This document shows positions 16,073 through 24,632 of a stretch of 64,000 bases of DNA, piece by piece. Location of the stretch: assembly GCF_013364235.1 (NCBI RefSeq), contig NZ_CP054919.1, positions 1,546,684 through 1,610,683 of the forward strand, read 5' to 3'. How positions within the stretch are numbered: position 1 is the first letter of the stretch; every line of letters starts with the position of its first letter. The translations under genes and the position numbers were made by a program. The notes beneath the pieces were generated by a model. The model worked only from the letters and a program-made list of their open reading frames with translations. It was not told the origin of the DNA and did no database searches. This stretch comes from Kitasatospora sp. NA04385. GTDB lineage: Bacteria; Actinomycetota; Actinomycetes; Streptomycetales; Streptomycetaceae.

Positions 16073-16533
16073 GGGTCTCCGGTCGCCGTCAGGCGGAGGT
16101 CGCCGTCCCAGGACTCGCAGCGGACGGTGCCGCCCGGGAAGTCGAGTTCGAGGGCGGTGCGGCCGGTGTGCGGGGCGTGTTCCTGGCGGACGGCCAGGAC
16201 GGGGTGGCCGAGGTGCGGGGCGAAGGGGGTTCCGTCGGGGGCGTCGCGGACGTCGAGGCGGCCCCACTCGCCCAGGTCGACGTCGGCGTGCGGCTGCTCG
16301 TCGGCGACGATCAGGCACCAGTCGCTGCCGGTGGCGACGAAGGTGCAGCCGCCGCGGTCGTCGCGCAGCCAGACCACCACGGGGTCGGCGGCGCGCTCGC
16401 CCTCGTAGGAGTACCAGGACGCGACCACGCCGGTCAGCTGGCGGCCGACCAGGGCGGTGAGGTCGGGGCCGGGGCCGTGCACGGGGCACGTGGGGGGCGG
16501 GACGGGCACGGCGGGCGTGGCGGGCGCGGTCAC
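16069..16533 (-). CDS. Protein of unknown function
   Basis: The protein has 154 residues, with a GTG start at 16533 overlapping the DUF2804 stop (GTGA) and an end overlapping the next GTG. After a Pro-rich leader come mostly beta-strand segments (GRQLTGVVASWYSYEGERAA, FVATGSDWCLIVADEQ). I do not recognise a family. Chained start/stop overlaps on both sides mean it is made together with DUF2804 and the HEAT-like protein. Confidence 0.6.
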   Translation of the reverse strand: MTAPATPAVPVPPPTCPVHGPGPDLTALVGRQLTGVVASWYSYEGERAADPVVVWLRDDRGGCTFVATGSDWCLIVADEQPHADVDLGEWGRLDVRDAPDGTPFAPHLGHPVLAVRQEHAPHTGRTALELDFPGGTVRCESWDGDLRLTATGDP

Positions 16534-17594
16534 CAGCGCATCCGGACGTCCTCGGCCCAGCCCAGCAGCCCGTCCACCGCGACCCGCAGGCCGTCGTCGG
16601 TGCGGACGGTGCCGGAGTAGCGGCCGAAGCACTGGTCGGTGCGGTTGGCGATCAGGCCGGCCTCGGTGCGGGTGCGGCGGTCGTGGAAGGGGGTGAAGGT
16701 GAGGTCGACCAGGTCGCTGCCGGGGGTGGTGATCCGCCAGGGGGCGAGCGGGGCGGCGAGGTCGTAGCGCCAGTCCAGCTCGGTGCCGATCTTGGTGAGG
16801 CGGCCGTCCACGCACAGCGCGTTCTCGGTGCTTCCGGTGCCGACGGTCCACTGGCCGCCGAACTGGAGGCCCACCGTGTGCCCGCCGGTGCGGCCGGACG
16901 CGGCGCCCCAGTTCCAGCCGAGCGAGCGCGGCCAGCGTCCCCGGCCGTGGTCGAGCACGCCCCAGGCGTCGTCCCCGAAGTCGTACGTGCGGTCGCCGAG
17001 CCGGACGGTGCCGGTGGCCGGGCGGGCGGTGTGCTTGGAGGTGTACTGGAAGCGCTTGACGTTCCAGGGGACGACCACCGACAGGGTCTCGTGGCCGTCG
17101 GGCAGCGCGACCAGCAGGTCGGCCTCCAGCGGGCGCAGGTCGGCGGTCAGGGCGCGGGCACGCAGCCGGGTGCCGCCGGGTTCGTGGCTGATCGAGATCC
17201 GGACCCGGCGGCGGCCGGGCCGCTCCGGGCCGACGGTGAGGTCGGCGCCGTGCGGGCCGCCGGAACCGGCGATGCCCTCGGGGAAGGCGGTGCGCCGGGT
17301 CGGGAGGCCGGGGGCGAGCGCGGTGCGCTCGTGCTCCTCCAGGACGCCGTGCTCGTCCCAGGAGAGGAAGTACGCGCTGTCGAGGGTGAGGAAGTCCAGG
17401 TCGCTGACGGTGAGCGCGAGCAGGTGGGTGGGCGTGGTGACGCACCAGTACTCCCAGCGCTTGGTGCGCCCCCAGCCGCGCAGGTTGCCGCGGTGCAGCG
17501 GGGTCCGCGACCAGCCGACGGCGTCGCGGTCCAGCCGCCCGTCGGGACGGCACAGGTCGGCGGGGGCGGTGATCTCTCGCTCGTGGGTCGCCAT
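16530..17594 (-). CDS. DUF2804 family protein
   Basis: A 354-residue protein with the hallmarks of DUF2804 (PF10974): N-terminal LCRPDGRLDRDAVGWSRTPL, then RGWGRTKRWEYWCVTTP, a central KRFQYTSKHTARPATG, and FGDDAWGVLDHGRGRWP with GWNWGAASG. The C-terminal part has FTPFHDRRTRTEAGLIANRT. The family is a beta-sandwich lipocalin-like protein with no established function. It heads the four-gene minus-strand run. The array of three palindromes and a hairpin lie directly upstream. Confidence 0.85.
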   Translation of the reverse strand: MATHEREITAPADLCRPDGRLDRDAVGWSRTPLHRGNLRGWGRTKRWEYWCVTTPTHLLALTVSDLDFLTLDSAYFLSWDEHGVLEEHERTALAPGLPTRRTAFPEGIAGSGGPHGADLTVGPERPGRRRVRISISHEPGGTRLRARALTADLRPLEADLLVALPDGHETLSVVVPWNVKRFQYTSKHTARPATGTVRLGDRTYDFGDDAWGVLDHGRGRWPRSLGWNWGAASGRTGGHTVGLQFGGQWTVGTGSTENALCVDGRLTKIGTELDWRYDLAAPLAPWRITTPGSDLVDLTFTPFHDRRTRTEAGLIANRTDQCFGRYSGTVRTDDGLRVAVDGLLGWAEDVRMRW

Positions 17595-17638
17595 CCGCGC
17601 ACCCTACTGCCGCGACCAGCGGGAAAGCCACGGTCGGC

Positions 17639-17756
17639 GGTTCGTCTACGCGTAGATGAACCCTCCGTCGCGGAACCCCGTCGGCGGTTCGTCTACGCGT
17701 AGACGAACCCTCCCCCGCGGAACGCCGCCCGCCGTTCGTCTACGCGTAGACGAACC
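17639..17756. repeat. Three 24-bp palindromes at exact 47-bp spacing
   Basis: Near-perfect palindromes with core CGTCTACGCGTAGACG occupy 17639-17662, 17686-17709 and 17733-17756. The first has one changed base in its right arm (T for C). The spacers are 23 bp and are themselves 18/23 identical, so the unit is a tandem 47-bp repeat. Position: upstream of the DUF2804 gene and downstream of the MFS gene. They may be operators for a dimeric regulator bound on one helix face (47 bp is about 4.5 turns, so alternate faces) or stacked hairpins. Confidence 0.9.
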
Positions 17757-17769
17757 GCTCCGGAAAGCA

Positions 17770-17809
17770 CGGCGGGCCGTTCCTCCCCGCAGGGACGAAC
17801 GGCCCGCCG
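17770..17809. terminator. Strong hairpin after the DHA2 exporter gene
   Basis: A 13-bp perfect stem (CGGCGGGCCGTTC, 17770-17782, with complement at 17797-17809) encloses a 14-nt loop. It lies 70 bp past the stop of the minus-strand exporter gene, so it likely ends that transcript. No U-tract follows. Confidence 0.65.
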
Positions 17810-17878
17810 GAAGCAGAACGGGGGCGAGCACGGGCCGGGAGGAGCCACTGCGCGGAGCGGGCCACTGCGCGGAGCGGG

Positions 17879-19339
17879 CTACTTCGCGGCAGCGCCCTCG
17901 GTGACGGCGCCCTGCGCGGCGCCGCCCTGCGAGCCGTTCCGGCCCGCGGCCCCGGCGACCGCGCGGCGGACGCCCGGGATGGCGAGGGTGACCAGGGCGG
18001 CCGCCACGGCGGCGCCCGCGCCGATCATGAAGGCGGTGCGGAAGCCGCTCTCCGAGGGCAGCGCGTGGCCGCCGAAGTCGGTGGTCATGTGGGCCAGCAC
18101 CACGCCGATGACGGCGGAGGAGCTGGAGGTGCCGATGGAGCGCATCAGGGTGTTGAGGCCGTTGGCGGCGGCGGTCTCGGAGACCGGGACCGCGCCCATG
18201 ATCAGCGCGGGCATGGCCGCGTAGGCGAACGCGATGCCGCCGCTGATCAGGCAGGAGAAGACCAGCACGCCCCAGGCGTGGCCCATCAGGGCGAGCGCGG
18301 AGAGGTAGCCGCCGGTGATGATGACGGCGCCGACCAGCAGCGAGACCTTGGGCCCCTTGGCCTTGGAGAGCTTGGCGGAGACCGGCGAGAGCAGCATCAT
18401 GACCAGGCCGGCGGGGGCCATCCACAGGCCGGCGGCGACCATCGACTGGCCGAGGCCGTAGCCGGTGGCGGTGGGCAGCTGGAGCAACTGCGGGGAGACC
18501 AGGCTCATCGCGTACATCGCGAAGCCGATCACCACGGAGGCCAGGTTGGTCATCAGCACCTGGCGGCGGGCGCTGGTGCGCAGGTCGACCAGCGGCTGCT
18601 CGGTGCGCAGCTCCCACCAGCCCCAGACCGGGAGGACCACGACGGCGACGGCCAGCATGCCCAGGGTGGTGCCGGAGCCCCAGCCCCAGTCGCTGCCCTT
18701 GGAGATGGTGAGCAGCAGGGCGACCAGTCCGATGGTGAGCCCGATCGCGCCGACGACGTCGAAGCGGCCGCCGGAGCGGACCGGGGACTCGGGAACGAGG
18801 AGGAACACGGCGGCGGCGACCACCGCACCGAGCGCGGCGGAGATCCAGAACAGCGCGTGCCAGCTGGCGTTCTGGGCGATGACGGCGGACAGCGGCAGGC
18901 CGAACGCGCCGCCGATGCCGAGCGAGGAGCTCATCAGCGCCATCGAGGAGCCGAGCTTCTGCGGCGGCAGTTCGTCGCGCATGATGCTGATGCCGAGCGG
19001 GATGACACCGGCGCCGACGCCCTGGAGGGCGCGGCCGATCACCATCGGGGCGAGCGAGCTGCTGAGGCCGCAGACCAGCGAGCCGATGACGAGCATGGTG
19101 AGGCTGGCGAGCAGGATGCGGCGCTTGCCGTACATGTCGCCGAGTCGGCCGAGCACCGGGGTGGCGACGGCACCGGCCAGCAGGGTGGCGGTGATCGCCC
19201 AGGACGCGTTGGCGGCCGTGGTGTGGAGCAGGTTCGGCAGGTCCGGGATCAGCGGGACGACCAGGGTCTGCATCAGCGAGACCACGATGCCCGCGCCGGC
19301 GAGCACTCCGACGATGGGGCCGGTGCGTGCCTGACTCAT
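17879..19339 (-). CDS. DHA2-type MFS multidrug exporter (14 TM)
   Basis: A 486-residue protein with about 14 hydrophobic segments. Motif A of the MFS is VLGRLGDMYGKRRILLAS (about residues 63-80), and motif C (LMSSSLGIGGAFGLPLSAV) marks a drug/H+ antiporter of the DHA2 (EmrB/QacA) group. The N-terminal helix carries VVPLIPDLPNLL, and the C-terminus is a hydrophilic Gly/Ala tail. It is transcribed divergently from a MarR gene with an operator-like dyad between them, the standard arrangement for an inducible exporter. The substrate is unknown. Confidence 0.9.
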   Translation of the reverse strand: MSQARTGPIVGVLAGAGIVVSLMQTLVVPLIPDLPNLLHTTAANASWAITATLLAGAVATPVLGRLGDMYGKRRILLASLTMLVIGSLVCGLSSSLAPMVIGRALQGVGAGVIPLGISIMRDELPPQKLGSSMALMSSSLGIGGAFGLPLSAVIAQNASWHALFWISAALGAVVAAAVFLLVPESPVRSGGRFDVVGAIGLTIGLVALLLTISKGSDWGWGSGTTLGMLAVAVVVLPVWGWWELRTEQPLVDLRTSARRQVLMTNLASVVIGFAMYAMSLVSPQLLQLPTATGYGLGQSMVAAGLWMAPAGLVMMLLSPVSAKLSKAKGPKVSLLVGAVIITGGYLSALALMGHAWGVLVFSCLISGGIAFAYAAMPALIMGAVPVSETAAANGLNTLMRSIGTSSSSAVIGVVLAHMTTDFGGHALPSESGFRTAFMIGAGAAVAAALVTLAIPGVRRAVAGAAGRNGSQGGAAQGAVTEGAAAK

Positions 19340-19365
19340 GGGGTACTTCCATCTCTTCGACTAGA

Positions 19366-19398
19366 TATGCATGATGCACACAATGTGTACCATACATA
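19366..19398. promoter_or_regulatory. Probable MarR operator
   Basis: TATGCATGATGCAC (19366-19379) and GTGTACCATACATA (19385-19398) are inverted with 11 of 14 matches around a 5-bp spacer, and the core ACACAATGTGT is a perfect palindrome. This A+T-rich island lies between the divergent exporter and MarR genes, 26 and 52 bp from their starts. Binding by the adjacent MarR is inference. Confidence 0.75.
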
Positions 19399-19450
19399 TG
19401 GCACCCTCGCGGGATATGCTGCCGAAAAGTGACGCAAGGGACGGAGGAGC

Positions 19451-19912
19451 ATGCGGCGCGACAAGGAACTCGCCCTGATCGAACGGGAAATGATGCTGCT
19501 CGCCCGTCACCAGGTGCTCGCCACCGCCCGTACCAACGGCGGCCCCGACGCCTTGGAGCGCAGCGCGTACACCCTGCTCAGCCGGATCGAGACCGAGGGC
19601 CCGCTGACCATCGGCCAGCTGGCCGAGGCCTTCGGGCTGGACACCTCCACCGTCAACCGGCAGACCGCCGCGATGCTGCGGGCCGGCCTGGTCGACCGCA
19701 TCCCGGACCCGGACGGCGGAGTCGCCCGCAAGCTGCGGATCACCGAGGAGGGCCTGCGCCGGCTGCGGCAGGACCGCGACTGGTCGGTCGAGGGCCTGTC
19801 CCGGGTGGTCACCGACTGGACGTCCGAGGACCTGGCCGAGTTCGCCGAGGTGCTGGAACGCTTCAACCGCGACATCGAACGGATCCAGGGCCGCCCCTGG
19901 CCGCGCGGCTGA
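19451..19912 (+). CDS. MarR-family transcriptional regulator
   Basis: A 153-residue protein with the MarR winged helix. LERSAYTLLSRIETEGPLTI leads into the recognition region GQLAEAFGLDTSTVNRQTAAML, and the wing is DPDGGVARKLRITEEG. N- and C-terminal helices form the dimer. GGAGGAG lies 5 bp before the ATG. It is divergent from the DHA2 exporter, and the dyad between them suggests it represses both. The ligand is probably the exported compound. Confidence 0.9.
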   Translation: MRRDKELALIEREMMLLARHQVLATARTNGGPDALERSAYTLLSRIETEGPLTIGQLAEAFGLDTSTVNRQTAAMLRAGLVDRIPDPDGGVARKLRITEEGLRRLRQDRDWSVEGLSRVVTDWTSEDLAEFAEVLERFNRDIERIQGRPWPRG

Positions 19913-20206
19913 CCCGGCTCGGCCCGCCCCCGCCCGACCCTGCCCGGCCCGCCCCTGCCCGGCCCGCCCCCGCGCGGGGGCCCGGCCGCCCGGACGGCCC
20001 GTCAACCCCCGCCGCCCGCCGCTCCCCCGGCGGGCGTTGCGCCGAGCGGGTGGCCCTCGTACCGCCGGTCCGCGACCTGACGGGTAAAACCTGTCGCCCG
20101 GGCGGCCACCGCCGCACCGGCCGAAACGATCAGGCCCTACGATCACCCCCAGGAGCGGACCCCGGGCCCGGACCGGCCCGCGCGCGGAAGGGCGGACGAG
20201 GAAGAA
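19913..20206. other. C-rich intergenic region
   Basis: It begins with about 80 bp of almost pure C/G on one strand, including the direct repeat TGCCCGGCCCGCCCC (twice), then a GAGGAAGAA ribosome site for pxpA. I see no gene and no clear terminator. Confidence 0.5.
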
Positions 20207-20983
20207 GTGGCCGACGCGGTGATCGATCTCAATGCGGACCTCGGCGAGGGCTTCGGACGCTGGAGCCTGACCGACGACGAGGCGCTGCTCTCCGTGGTCA
20301 CCAGCGCCAACGTCGCCTGCGGCTTCCACGCCGGTGACCCGTCCACGATGCGCCGGGTCTGCTCGCTGGCCGCCGAGCGCGGGGTGCGGATCGGCGCCCA
20401 GGTCTCCTACCGCGACCTGGCCGGGTTCGGCCGCCGCGCGATGGACGTCCCGCCGGACGAGCTGGCCGACGAGATCGCCTACCAGATCGGCGCGCTCCAG
20501 GTGTTCGCCCGCGCGGCCGGCTCCCGGGTCTCCTACGTCAAGCCGCACGGCGCCCTCTACAACCGGGTGGTGGACGACAACGAGCAGGCCGAGGCGGTGG
20601 TTTCGGGCGTGCTGCGGGCCGGCGCGGTCTGCGACGGGCCGCTGCCGCTGCTCGGCCTGCCCGGTTCCCGGCTGCTGGCGGTCGCCGAGGGCGTCGGACT
20701 GCCCGTGGTCACCGAGGCGTTCGCCGACCGCGCCTACACCCGGGCCGGCACCCTCGTCCCGCGCCGCGAGCCGGACGCCGTCGTGCACGACCCCGAGAAG
20801 GTCATCGCGCGCGCCGTCGGCATCGCCCGGGACGCCGTCGTGACCGCCGCCGGCGGCGAGGTGATCACCGTCCGGGCCCGCTCGCTGTGCGTGCACGGCG
20901 ACACCCCCGGCGCCGCCCAACTCGCCTGGCGGGTCCGGGGCGCGCTGGCCTCCGCGGGCGTCCGCGTCGAGGCGTTCACCTGA
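20207..20983 (+). CDS. pxpA: 5-oxoprolinase subunit PxpA (LamB/YcsF family)
   Basis: The 258 residues match the LamB/YcsF family from end to end: IDLNADLGEGFGRW at the start, NVACGFHAGDPSTM, GAQVSYRDLAGFGRR, VSYVKPHGALYN, TEAFADRAYTRAGTLVPRRE and CVHGDTPGA at the end. With PxpB and PxpC it cleaves 5-oxoproline to glutamate using ATP. The partner genes are not in the immediate neighbourhood, which is common in actinobacteria. The GTG start at 20207 has GAGGAAGAA just upstream. It is a single gene. Confidence 0.9.
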   Translation: MADAVIDLNADLGEGFGRWSLTDDEALLSVVTSANVACGFHAGDPSTMRRVCSLAAERGVRIGAQVSYRDLAGFGRRAMDVPPDELADEIAYQIGALQVFARAAGSRVSYVKPHGALYNRVVDDNEQAEAVVSGVLRAGAVCDGPLPLLGLPGSRLLAVAEGVGLPVVTEAFADRAYTRAGTLVPRREPDAVVHDPEKVIARAVGIARDAVVTAAGGEVITVRARSLCVHGDTPGAAQLAWRVRGALASAGVRVEAFT

Positions 20984-21263
20984 GCCTCTCGACGCCCCGT
21001 CACGCCCCTGCCGCGCACCCCGCCCCACCCCCGGAAAATTCCCGGAATTCCCGCTGCTCCGGCCGCCCGGAAAGGCCCCTTCCCGGCCCTCCGCCGCCCC
21101 GCCGCGCCCCCGGCCCCCACCTCCCGGTGCGTGGCGGTCACCCCGTCGCGCAACCCCCCGCCGCGGGCCGCACAGCCCCTCGCCACATAGCCTCTGACCT
21201 GGTGTTTTCCTGATTTTCCCCTAGGGTTGGCAGCACTGCGGACCACGTCGGAGGGGACACGTG

Positions 21264-22304
21264 ATGACCGAATACAACGCTGCGCACATCCAGGTGCTGG
21301 AGGGGTCGGCCGCCATCCGGAAACGGCCCGGGATGTACATCGGCTCGGCCGGCGAACACGGCCTGCACCAACTGCTGTACGAGGCGCTGGAACCGGCGGC
21401 GGAGGCCGTCCTGCTGGGCCGGGCGGGCCGGATCGACGTCACGCTGACCGCCGACGGCGGCGCCCGCGTCAGCCACGACGGCCGTCCGGACGACAGCCTG
21501 CCGGAACAGCTGACCCGCTTCTGGACGCCCCCGCGCGAAGCCGGGCCCCGGGTCCACCTCTCCCGCTTCGCCGCCGGCCTCTTCACCGTCAGCGCGCTCT
21601 CCGCCCGGCTGACCGTGGAGGAGCACCGCGACGGCGTGATCGTCCGCCACGCCTACGCCTGCGGCGAGCAGCTCACCCCGCCCACCGAGGCCGGCGCCAC
21701 CGACCGCACCGGCACCGCGATCACCCTCCACCCCGACCCGGAGATCTTCGAGACCGTCGTTTTCGACCATCCGACCCTGGCCGATCACCTGCGCGAACTC
21801 GCCTTCCTCAACCGCGAGTTCGACTTCACCCTCACCGACGAACGCACCACCCCGCCGCGCACCGACCGCTTCCACCACCCCGCCGGCCCGCTCGACTACA
21901 CCACCCACCTCGGCGGCGACCCCACCGACACCCTCACCCTCCACACCACCGACGAACGGATGGGCGGCACCCTCGACCTCGCCCTCTCCTGGACCGGCCG
22001 CGGCGGCATCCACTGCTACGCCAACAGCCGCCGCACCAGCGACGGCACCCACCTCACCGGCTTCCGGTCCGGCCTGCGGGCCGCCCTGCTCCCCCACCTC
22101 GGCAGGCACGCCCTGCGCACCCTGTTCACCGAACTCACGGCGGTCGTCTCGGTCAAGCTCGACGACCCCAACTACGAGGGCTGCGCCCGCGAGATGCTCG
22201 GCAACCACCCCGTCCACGCCTGCACCGCCGAGGCCGTCCAGCACGCGGTGGAAACCTGGCTCGCCGAACACCCGCAGCGCGCCGCCGAGTTGGCGGGCGG
22301 CTGA
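21264..22304 (+). CDS. Degenerate GyrB/ParE-like protein without Toprim domain
   Basis: A 346-residue protein. It opens like DNA gyrase B: AAIRKRPGMYIGS at residues 16-28, then a helix aligned with FEVVDNAIDEA of GyrB that here reads YEALEPAAEAV, so the magnesium-binding Asn is a Pro. The glycine-rich ATP-lid (GLHGVG in GyrB) is replaced by RFAAGLFTVSALS. The second domain resembles the transducer and ends with CAREMLGN. There is no Toprim or C-terminal DNA-cleavage part. It is thus a GHKL-plus-transducer relic or regulator that probably cannot turn over ATP normally. GAGGGG precedes the adjacent GTG and ATG. Its role is unknown. Confidence 0.75.
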   Translation: MTEYNAAHIQVLEGSAAIRKRPGMYIGSAGEHGLHQLLYEALEPAAEAVLLGRAGRIDVTLTADGGARVSHDGRPDDSLPEQLTRFWTPPREAGPRVHLSRFAAGLFTVSALSARLTVEEHRDGVIVRHAYACGEQLTPPTEAGATDRTGTAITLHPDPEIFETVVFDHPTLADHLRELAFLNREFDFTLTDERTTPPRTDRFHHPAGPLDYTTHLGGDPTDTLTLHTTDERMGGTLDLALSWTGRGGIHCYANSRRTSDGTHLTGFRSGLRAALLPHLGRHALRTLFTELTAVVSVKLDDPNYEGCAREMLGNHPVHACTAEAVQHAVETWLAEHPQRAAELAGG

Positions 22305-22308
22305 CGTC

Positions 22309-22980
22309 TCAGCCCAGGTACCGCACGGTGACCTGCTCGCTGTGCGGTGCCAGCAGGGCGCGCAACTCCTCGGCGGGGGCGGTGAGTTCCGCGCCGTCCA
22401 TGGTTTCCAGCACGAACAGCACGTCGGTCGCCCGTTCGGTGACCCGGGTGCGGTGGGCGTCGCGGTGGTTCCAGTGGCGGGTGAGGACGCCCGCCGCGTC
22501 GGCGTAGACCACCTCGCCGGGCCCGGGGTGCTGGACGGTGCCGGGTTCGCCGAGCGGGGTGAACTCCTCGGTGCCGTCGGCGAACCGGATCTCGACGGCG
22601 CCGTCGACCGCCGCCAGGTCGAACGCCCCGGCGGGGCGGGCGTGCCGGACGGAGACGGCGTTGTAGGAGTCGACGGCGGGGTTGATCCGGGGCAGCGCGC
22701 CCTGCTTGGCGAGGCGGCGGCCGAGCGCGTCCGCGCTGGGGCGGACGCGGCGCGGGTTGCTGCCGAAGGCGCGGTACGCGGTGTGCCAGGCGGCGATCCG
22801 CGGGTCGTGCTCGTCGGCGGGGCGCCACTCGCCTGCGGCGGCGCGGGCCTCCAGCCGGGCGAGCGCGGCCTCGGTGGCGGGCCAGGGCCGGTCGGCGCGG
22901 ACGCCGCTGGCGGTGAGGACGGCGATCCGGGCGGCGGGGAAGGCCGCGGCGACGTCGGGGTGCAGGTGCGGAAGGGGCAC
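22309..22980 (-). CDS. B3/B4 tRNA-binding-domain protein (PheT editing-domain homologue)
   Basis: A 223-residue protein. RAFGSNPRRVRPSADALGRR and PRINPAVDSYNAVSVRHARP followed by FDLAAVDG are the signature of stand-alone B3/4 domains (PF03483), related to the editing domain of phenylalanyl-tRNA synthetase beta. They may hydrolyse mischarged tRNA or modified amino acids; the substrate is unproven. It converges on the GyrB-like gene with only 4 bp between stops. It follows the EamA gene by 18 bp, so the two are likely cotranscribed. Confidence 0.85.
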   Translation of the reverse strand: MPLPHLHPDVAAAFPAARIAVLTASGVRADRPWPATEAALARLEARAAAGEWRPADEHDPRIAAWHTAYRAFGSNPRRVRPSADALGRRLAKQGALPRINPAVDSYNAVSVRHARPAGAFDLAAVDGAVEIRFADGTEEFTPLGEPGTVQHPGPGEVVYADAAGVLTRHWNHRDAHRTRVTERATDVLFVLETMDGAELTAPAEELRALLAPHSEQVTVRYLG

Positions 22981-22998
22981 GGGGAGTCTCCGGAGGGG

Positions 22999-23835
22999 TC
23001 AGGCCAGGGCCAGCAGGCCGACCGCGAGGGCGGCCGCGCCGAGGCCGGCCACCTGGCCGCGGTGGATGCGTTCGGACAGGACGGCGCGGGCCAGCAGCAC
23101 GGTGCCGGCCGGGTAGAGCGCGGTGATCACCGCGACCACCGCCAGGTCGCCGCTGCGGGCGGCGAGCAGGAACAGCACGCCGGCCAGCGAGTCGAGCGCC
23201 CCGGCGGCACCCGCCAGGGCGTACGCGGGGCGCTCGGGGCCGAGCCGGCGGCGCCACAGGGCGGCGGCGGTCAGGGTGAGCGCGGAGGTGACGGCCCGGC
23301 CGACGATCAGCGGGGCGACGCCGCTGCCGGACGGGGCCTGGTGCAGGCAGACCAGCTGGACGGCGATCGCGCTGCCCGCGCCCAGCGCCAGCAGCAGCGC
23401 CGGACGGCCCACCCGGGCCCGGCCGCCGGACGACCCGGCGCTGACCAGGACCACCGCGGCCAGCGCCAGCGGCAGGCCCACCAGCCCGGCGGTGCCCAGC
23501 CGTTCGCCCTGCAGCAGGCCGACCAGGACCGGCAGCGCCGCCGAGACCAGCGCCGTCACCGGCGAGAGCACGTTCATCGGGCCGATCGCCAGCGTCCGGT
23601 ACAGCAGCGCGAAGGCCGCCGCCGAGGCCGCCCCGGAGGCCGCGCCCCAGCCGACCGCCCCGGCCTCGAACCGGGCGCCGAGCAGCGGCCAGAGCAGCAG
23701 CTCGACGGCCAGGCTGGCGGGCGCGGCGACCAGCACGGTGCGCAGCACGTGCGCACGGCGGGCGCCGAGGCCGCCGAAGAAGTCGGCGCAGCCGTAGGCG
23801 AGGGAGCTGCCGAGGGCGAGCAGCAGAGCGAGCAT
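22999..23835 (-). CDS. EamA/DMT-family transporter
   Basis: A 278-residue protein with ten hydrophobic helices in two five-helix halves. It opens with ALGSSLAYGCADFFGGLGAR, typical of DMT permeases, and has the conserved GPMNVLSPVTALVSAALPVL stretch near helix 4 and YPAGTVLLARAVLSERI near helix 9 in the second half. The family exports or imports small metabolites; the substrate is unknown. The ATG at 23835 has GGGAAG upstream. It leads the two-gene unit with the B3/4 protein. Confidence 0.85.
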   Translation of the reverse strand: MLALLLALGSSLAYGCADFFGGLGARRAHVLRTVLVAAPASLAVELLLWPLLGARFEAGAVGWGAASGAASAAAFALLYRTLAIGPMNVLSPVTALVSAALPVLVGLLQGERLGTAGLVGLPLALAAVVLVSAGSSGGRARVGRPALLLALGAGSAIAVQLVCLHQAPSGSGVAPLIVGRAVTSALTLTAAALWRRRLGPERPAYALAGAAGALDSLAGVLFLLAARSGDLAVVAVITALYPAGTVLLARAVLSERIHRGQVAGLGAAALAVGLLALA

Positions 23836-24059
23836 GGCACTTCCCGGGAGGTGAGGCGGAACGGTCCGAACGGTACAACAGAGTGAACGCAACAGACCAA
23901 CAGAATGATCGCCGCCCGCATTCCGCTCCCGCAGGGCCCCGGCCCGACCGGGAAGGCGCCCGCCGCACCCCGGAGGACGCCGACCGCGGAGGACGCCGAC
24001 CGCGTCCCCGCCCCGGAAACCGTTTGCCGTGCTACCGCCCGCGGTGCTCTGCTCGCCCG

Positions 24060-24632
24060 GTGAACACTCTCCGCCTGCGCACCGACCGGCTCGCCCTGCG
24101 CCGCCTCACCCCCGCCGACCTGCCCGCCGTCACCGCCCTGTGCGGCGACCCGGAGGTGATGCGGTACATCGACGACGGCCGCCCCGTCCCGCCCGGGCGG
24201 GTCGCCGACGAGCTGCTGCCGGGCCTGCTGCGCGAGTACGCCGACCTGCCGGACGGCCTGGGCTGCTGGGCGCTGGAGGCGGACGGCCGCTTCCTGGGCT
24301 GGGCGGCGCTGCACCCGCCCGCCTCCGTCGGCCTGGACGGGACGGACGGCCTGGAGCTGGGCTACCGCCTGCTGCCCGCCGCCCGGGGCCGGGGGTACGC
24401 CACCGAGGCGGCGGCCGCGCTGGTCCGCGCCGCGTTCGAGGAGCTGCGGGCCGAGCGGGTGGCGGCCACCACGATGGCGGTGAACACCGCCTCCCGCCGC
24501 GTCCTGGAGCGGGCCGGCCTGCGCCACGTGCGGACGTTCTTCGCCGACTGGCCGGACCCGATCCCGGGCAGCGAGCACGGCGACGTGGTCTACGCGCTGA
24601 CCTGGGCCGAGTGGGCCGCCGCCACGCCCTGA
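24060..24632 (+). CDS. GNAT-family acetyltransferase (RimJ/RimL-like)
   Basis: The protein has 190 residues from the GTG at 24060. LRTDRLALRRLTPADLPAV at the start is the hallmark of RimJ/RimL-type enzymes, and GDPEVMRYIDDG follows. The acetyl-CoA loop is LLPAARGRGYATEAAAALVR, then NTASRRVLERAGLRHV. Members acetylate N-termini of ribosomal proteins, antibiotics or other amines. No substrate clue lies nearby. Confidence 0.85.
   Translation: MNTLRLRTDRLALRRLTPADLPAVTALCGDPEVMRYIDDGRPVPPGRVADELLPGLLREYADLPDGLGCWALEADGRFLGWAALHPPASVGLDGTDGLELGYRLLPAARGRGYATEAAAALVRAAFEELRAERVAATTMAVNTASRRVLERAGLRHVRTFFADWPDPIPGSEHGDVVYALTWAEWAAATP

Noticed and set aside
17639..17756. Possible short CRISPR array
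   Set aside because: Units are palindromic 24-mers, spacers are 23 bp and similar to each other, and no cas genes are present; a tandem palindrome array explains it better.
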